DNA of 9,114 nt, taken from contig DEST01000056.1 in the NCBI GenBank assembly GCA_002361365.1, positions 1 through 9,114 of the forward strand, read 5' to 3'. The stretch comes from Alphaproteobacteria bacterium UBA3307. GTDB taxonomy: Bacteria; Pseudomonadota; Alphaproteobacteria; RF32; CAG-239. The notes beneath the pieces are model-generated. The model saw only the letters and a list, made by a program, of their open reading frames with translations. It did no database searches and had not been told where the DNA came from. The translations under genes and the position numbers were made by a program. Of this stretch, positions 6,851 to 9,114 are shown piece after piece. Every line of letters begins with the position of its first letter. Position 1 is the first letter of the stretch.

Positions 6851-6881
6851 AAAAGACGCTGAGTTTATTAGCGTCTTTTTT
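6851..6881. terminator. bidirectional intrinsic terminator
   Basis: AAAAGACGCT (6851-6860) and AGCGTCTTTT (6870-6879) form a perfect 10-bp stem with a 9-nt loop, ending in six consecutive Ts (6876-6881). On the minus strand the same stem ends in TTTT. It sits between convergent genes ending at 6824 and 6899, so it can serve both the oxidoreductase and yqgE. Confidence 0.88.
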
Positions 6882-6898
6882 AATTTACGTGCACCAAA

Positions 6899-7474
6899 TT
6901 AAGCGTGACCGGTTTGATTTACAAAATGAGAAAAGTTTATTCCCAACTCATCAACGGCGCGTTGCCATTTATCTGAATCAGGCGTATGGAACAGCAACTT
7001 TTTATTACCTTCAACAATCAGCCAATCATTATTGTAGATTTCCGCTTCTAATTGTTTAGGTTGCCAAAAAGAATATCCCAAAGCAACCAGTTTATCATCC
7101 GGACCGTGGTCAAACGCTATATCGGCAATGATTTCAGTTGTCGAAGAAATAGCAATTCCGTTTCCTACTTCTATTGTGCCATCTTTCATATAGTCGGTAG
7201 AATGCAGCACCATACCGCGTACTTGTTCTAACGGACCGCCGGTATACAGATTTATGGCATTGAGTTTTTCATAGCTTTGTAGCGGTAATTGCATTGTTAA
7301 GTCAGAAAAAGTGTATTGTGTCAGTGGTTTGTTGATAATTACTCCCATAGCACCTCGAGAGGTATGTGAGCATATATAAACAACAGCACGACTGAAGATT
7401 TCATCATCAGCCAGAGCGTCTGTTGCCACTAAAAACTTGCCGTTTAAGGCGTATTTATCATCAAAGTTATCCAT
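6899..7474 (-). CDS. yqgE: YqgE/AlgH family protein (UPF0301)
   Basis: A 191-residue cytoplasmic protein of the YqgE/AlgH (UPF0301) family, whose usual length is about 185-200. Its molecular function is not established; the AlgH name comes from regulation of alginate synthesis in Pseudomonas. The N-terminal signature is clear: GKFLVATDALADDEIFSRAV (12-31), then VVYICSHTSRGAMGVIINKP (31-50). LYTGGPLEQVRGMVLHS (76-92) and the late ALGYSFWQPKQLEAEI (131-146) also match the family, although the last replaces the usual GWGPGQLE wording. The ATG at 7474 is chosen because MDNFDDKY leads directly into the conserved region. A GTG two codons upstream (7480) is also open, and neither has a good Shine-Dalgarno. 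It is convergent with the oxidoreductase and divergent from the thiol reductase. Confidence 0.9.
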   Translation of the reverse strand: MDNFDDKYALNGKFLVATDALADDEIFSRAVVYICSHTSRGAMGVIINKPLTQYTFSDLTMQLPLQSYEKLNAINLYTGGPLEQVRGMVLHSTDYMKDGTIEVGNGIAISSTTEIIADIAFDHGPDDKLVALGYSFWQPKQLEAEIYNNDWLIVEGNKKLLFHTPDSDKWQRAVDELGINFSHFVNQTGHA

Positions 7475-7517
7475 AATCACACATCATTAAATAATGTTTT
7501 ATTTACCATTTCAGTGT

Positions 7518-7546
7518 ATCATAAAATAGGGTTAAATAAAAGTAAA
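7518..7546 (-). promoter_or_regulatory. possible promoter for yqgE
   Basis: Read on the minus strand, TTTACT (7546-7541), a 17-bp spacer and TATGAT (7523-7518) make a plausible sigma70 promoter about 44 bases before the yqgE ATG. The plus strand offers only TATCAT (7517-7522) for the divergent gene, without a good -35. The 77-bp spacer holds no strong Shine-Dalgarno for either gene. Confidence 0.4.
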
Positions 7547-7551
7547 AAAAT

Positions 7552-9114
7552 ATGAAACACTTACATTTTTATATAGTTTTCATACTGATATTTTTCAATA
7601 GTGCGGTTTTGGCAACACAACCGGAGCTGCCGGCTGATTTTAAAGGTGAAACCACAAAGCAGGTATTAAAAAGCTATGCACAAGATACTCCGGAAGATGT
7701 ATCCTTAAGCGACAGGCTGAATGCAATGTACGAAGTCGCTTTGTATCTTTATCAAAAATACAGCTTGGAAGAAATGGCTAAAAAAAGTTTTATTCATAAA
7801 ATCAGACCATTTTTTCCGTATGATGATAACAACTCTTTGGAAAGTAAGCGTGAATGGCTATATAATGGAGCAGAAGTTTATCAATACGGCAAAAAAAAAT
7901 ATACTGATTTTATCAATAAATATCTGGTGCCGAGAACATATAAAAAAGTTCACAGCTATGATGAATATGACCATAACGGAGAAGTTTCTTATATTGAAGT
8001 ACCTAAAGGGGAATTTGTTAAGGTATATAATTTTAAAAAATTTCTGAGTTACAGCAATAATATTGAAGAAAGGCTGGCTATTAAAGAATTTGAAGCCAAG
8101 CAAAGAGGAGAGGCTAATTGGCTTGATAAAATTGATGAAACAGCGCGCCGTATTGAGTGGAATAAGGTTGCGTTGTATGGCATAAAATATGATAATCCGC
8201 TTTATTCCAAGCAAGGTATAACTCAGGCGCAAAGTACAAAAAATGCCGAATTTCGCTTGGTGTCGCGATATGCTTATATTGAAGGGCGTAAAAAACTGCA
8301 ATTCGGACTACAAATGTCCGTCGCAAAAAACAGTTTTATTTTAGCCAACAATATTTCCCCGATTTTGAAAAAACCGCAAATAGATTTAAGTAATTCGGAA
8401 AATATTGCTAAAGAATACCAGATTTTGTATCCGATTCCGATGCGCTCCGTCAGATATCCGGATATGCATAAATATACACAAAATAATATGATTATTTTTG
8501 AAGTAAATCCGCTTGATTTGCAAAAAGATGTAATTCTACGCGCTAAAATAAGTGTTACGGAATGTGATTATTACGATTATTGTCAGCCCTATGTCTTAAA
8601 TTTTGAGCAAACAATAAAACCAAACGGTACGGAACTTTTAGACAATGGTTTCGATAATTATTTTTTCAAGACAGCAGCGCAAATTCCGCCTTCAAACAAT
8701 AAAAAATTGGAATTAAAACGCTTTCAGATTTATCAAAATGCCGACAAACAAAGTTTATATCTGGAATTTAAACATAAAAATTCTGTTGGTAAATTTGATG
8801 TTTTTATAGAGGATACAGATGGCAAAATTACCTTTAAAGAACCACAAATACGTTTGCGTTCTGGTTTGATTTCCGTTCTTATGGAACCAACAGAAGAAAG
8901 CAGTGCGGCCGATTTAAGTAATGCGGAATATATTGTTTCGGCTAATTTGAATGAGAATATTTTATTGCGTAAAACTTTGGTGCCTGAAAAAAATGCAAAG
9001 GCGGAAATATTCGCAGATGCAGCGGATTTAAATATTTTGCTGATGGCATTACTATGCGGATTACTCTTGAATATTATGCCTTGTGTATTTCCGTTGCTTG
9101 CCGGATACGTAGGG
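7552..9114 (+). CDS. ScsB/DsbD-family protein-disulfide reductase, N-terminal part (partial)
   Basis: The frame stays open for 521 codons and leaves the window without a stop. MKHLHFYIVFILIFFNSAVLA is a signal peptide with likely cleavage after A21. The C-terminal end of the visible part, LLMALLCGLLLNIMPCVFPLL, is the first transmembrane helix of the DsbD/ScsB transporter domain, with redox cysteine C511 in the MPCVFP motif. Before it, about residues 225-370 resemble the periplasmic alpha domain: LSNSENIAKEYQILYPIPMR, followed by C338-x5-C344, the redox pair at DsbD-like spacing. Such proteins pass electrons from cytoplasmic thioredoxin across the inner membrane to periplasmic thiol partners. 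Residues 22 to about 200 are an extra charged, Tyr/Lys-rich helical region that I do not recognise from the family. The remaining membrane helices and any thioredoxin-like C-terminal domain lie outside the window. No clear Shine-Dalgarno precedes the ATG. Confidence 0.85.
   Translation, partial: MKHLHFYIVFILIFFNSAVLATQPELPADFKGETTKQVLKSYAQDTPEDVSLSDRLNAMYEVALYLYQKYSLEEMAKKSFIHKIRPFFPYDDNNSLESKREWLYNGAEVYQYGKKKYTDFINKYLVPRTYKKVHSYDEYDHNGEVSYIEVPKGEFVKVYNFKKFLSYSNNIEERLAIKEFEAKQRGEANWLDKIDETARRIEWNKVALYGIKYDNPLYSKQGITQAQSTKNAEFRLVSRYAYIEGRKKLQFGLQMSVAKNSFILANNISPILKKPQIDLSNSENIAKEYQILYPIPMRSVRYPDMHKYTQNNMIIFEVNPLDLQKDVILRAKISVTECDYYDYCQPYVLNFEQTIKPNGTELLDNGFDNYFFKTAAQIPPSNNKKLELKRFQIYQNADKQSLYLEFKHKNSVGKFDVFIEDTDGKITFKEPQIRLRSGLISVLMEPTEESSAADLSNAEYIVSANLNENILLRKTLVPEKNAKAEIFADAADLNILLMALLCGLLLNIMPCVFPLLAGYVG

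Noticed and set aside
7721..8301. Open frames on both strands (7721-8047 plus, 7858-8301 minus)
   Set aside because: Both lie inside the continuous reading frame that starts at 7552, which carries a signal peptide and DsbD/ScsB motifs. They are out-of-frame shadows.
1..9114. tRNA genes, rRNA genes, CRISPR arrays, insertion sequences
   Set aside because: No clover-leaf sequence, rRNA segment, regularly spaced repeats or transposase-like frame was found. The only clear repeats are the 27-bp tandem duplication and the short upstream repeats.

Overview
The window looks like chromosomal DNA from an uncultured, AT-leaning alphaproteobacterium. The evidence is the tadA / RluB-type pseudouridine synthase / rsmD cluster, a YqgE (UPF0301) protein and a ScsB/DsbD-type reductase, together with alphaproteobacterial wording in the synthase just after its GRLD motif. 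The MmcQ/YjbR gene is of a form I associate with gut Firmicutes. That hints at a gut or host-associated lifestyle, but this is inference and no taxonomic marker such as rRNA is present.

Layout. (1) Positions 40-1811 are an RNA-modification block: tadA (tRNA wobble A-to-I deaminase) on the minus strand, and divergently an RsuA/RluB-family pseudouridine synthase overlapping rsmD (16S rRNA m2G966 methyltransferase) by 4 bp (ATGA). (2) Positions 1890-5624 are an accessory two-gene unit behind its own promoter. It holds a 1009-residue cytoplasmic-looking protein of unknown family (coiled coil, long Q/T/A-rich linker, folded C-terminal half, recent 27-bp duplication), followed 3-6 bp later by a 232-residue MmcQ/YjbR-domain protein. 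(3) Positions 5799-6824 encode a Gfo/Idh/MocA oxidoreductase resembling UDP-GlcNAc 3-dehydrogenases (GnnA-like), with promoter and repeat structure upstream and a strong bidirectional terminator downstream. (4) yqgE lies convergently at 6899-7474. (5) Divergently from yqgE, a ScsB/DsbD-family reductase starts at 7552 and runs off the right edge just inside its first membrane helix. It has an unusually large periplasmic N-terminal part.

How the genes fit. Most are housekeeping: decoding and ribosome maturation, probably lipid A or sugar-nucleotide metabolism, and periplasmic thiol reduction. The only candidate for something undescribed is the 1009-aa / YjbR pair. Its close spacing suggests co-translation, but nothing in the sequence reveals its function. 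Three forward promoters share an extended -10 pattern, TG-n-TAtaTT or TG-n-TAATAT, with variable or absent -35 boxes. No RNA genes, IS elements, CRISPR arrays or prophage genes are visible. No stretch longer than 300 bases lacks a gene.
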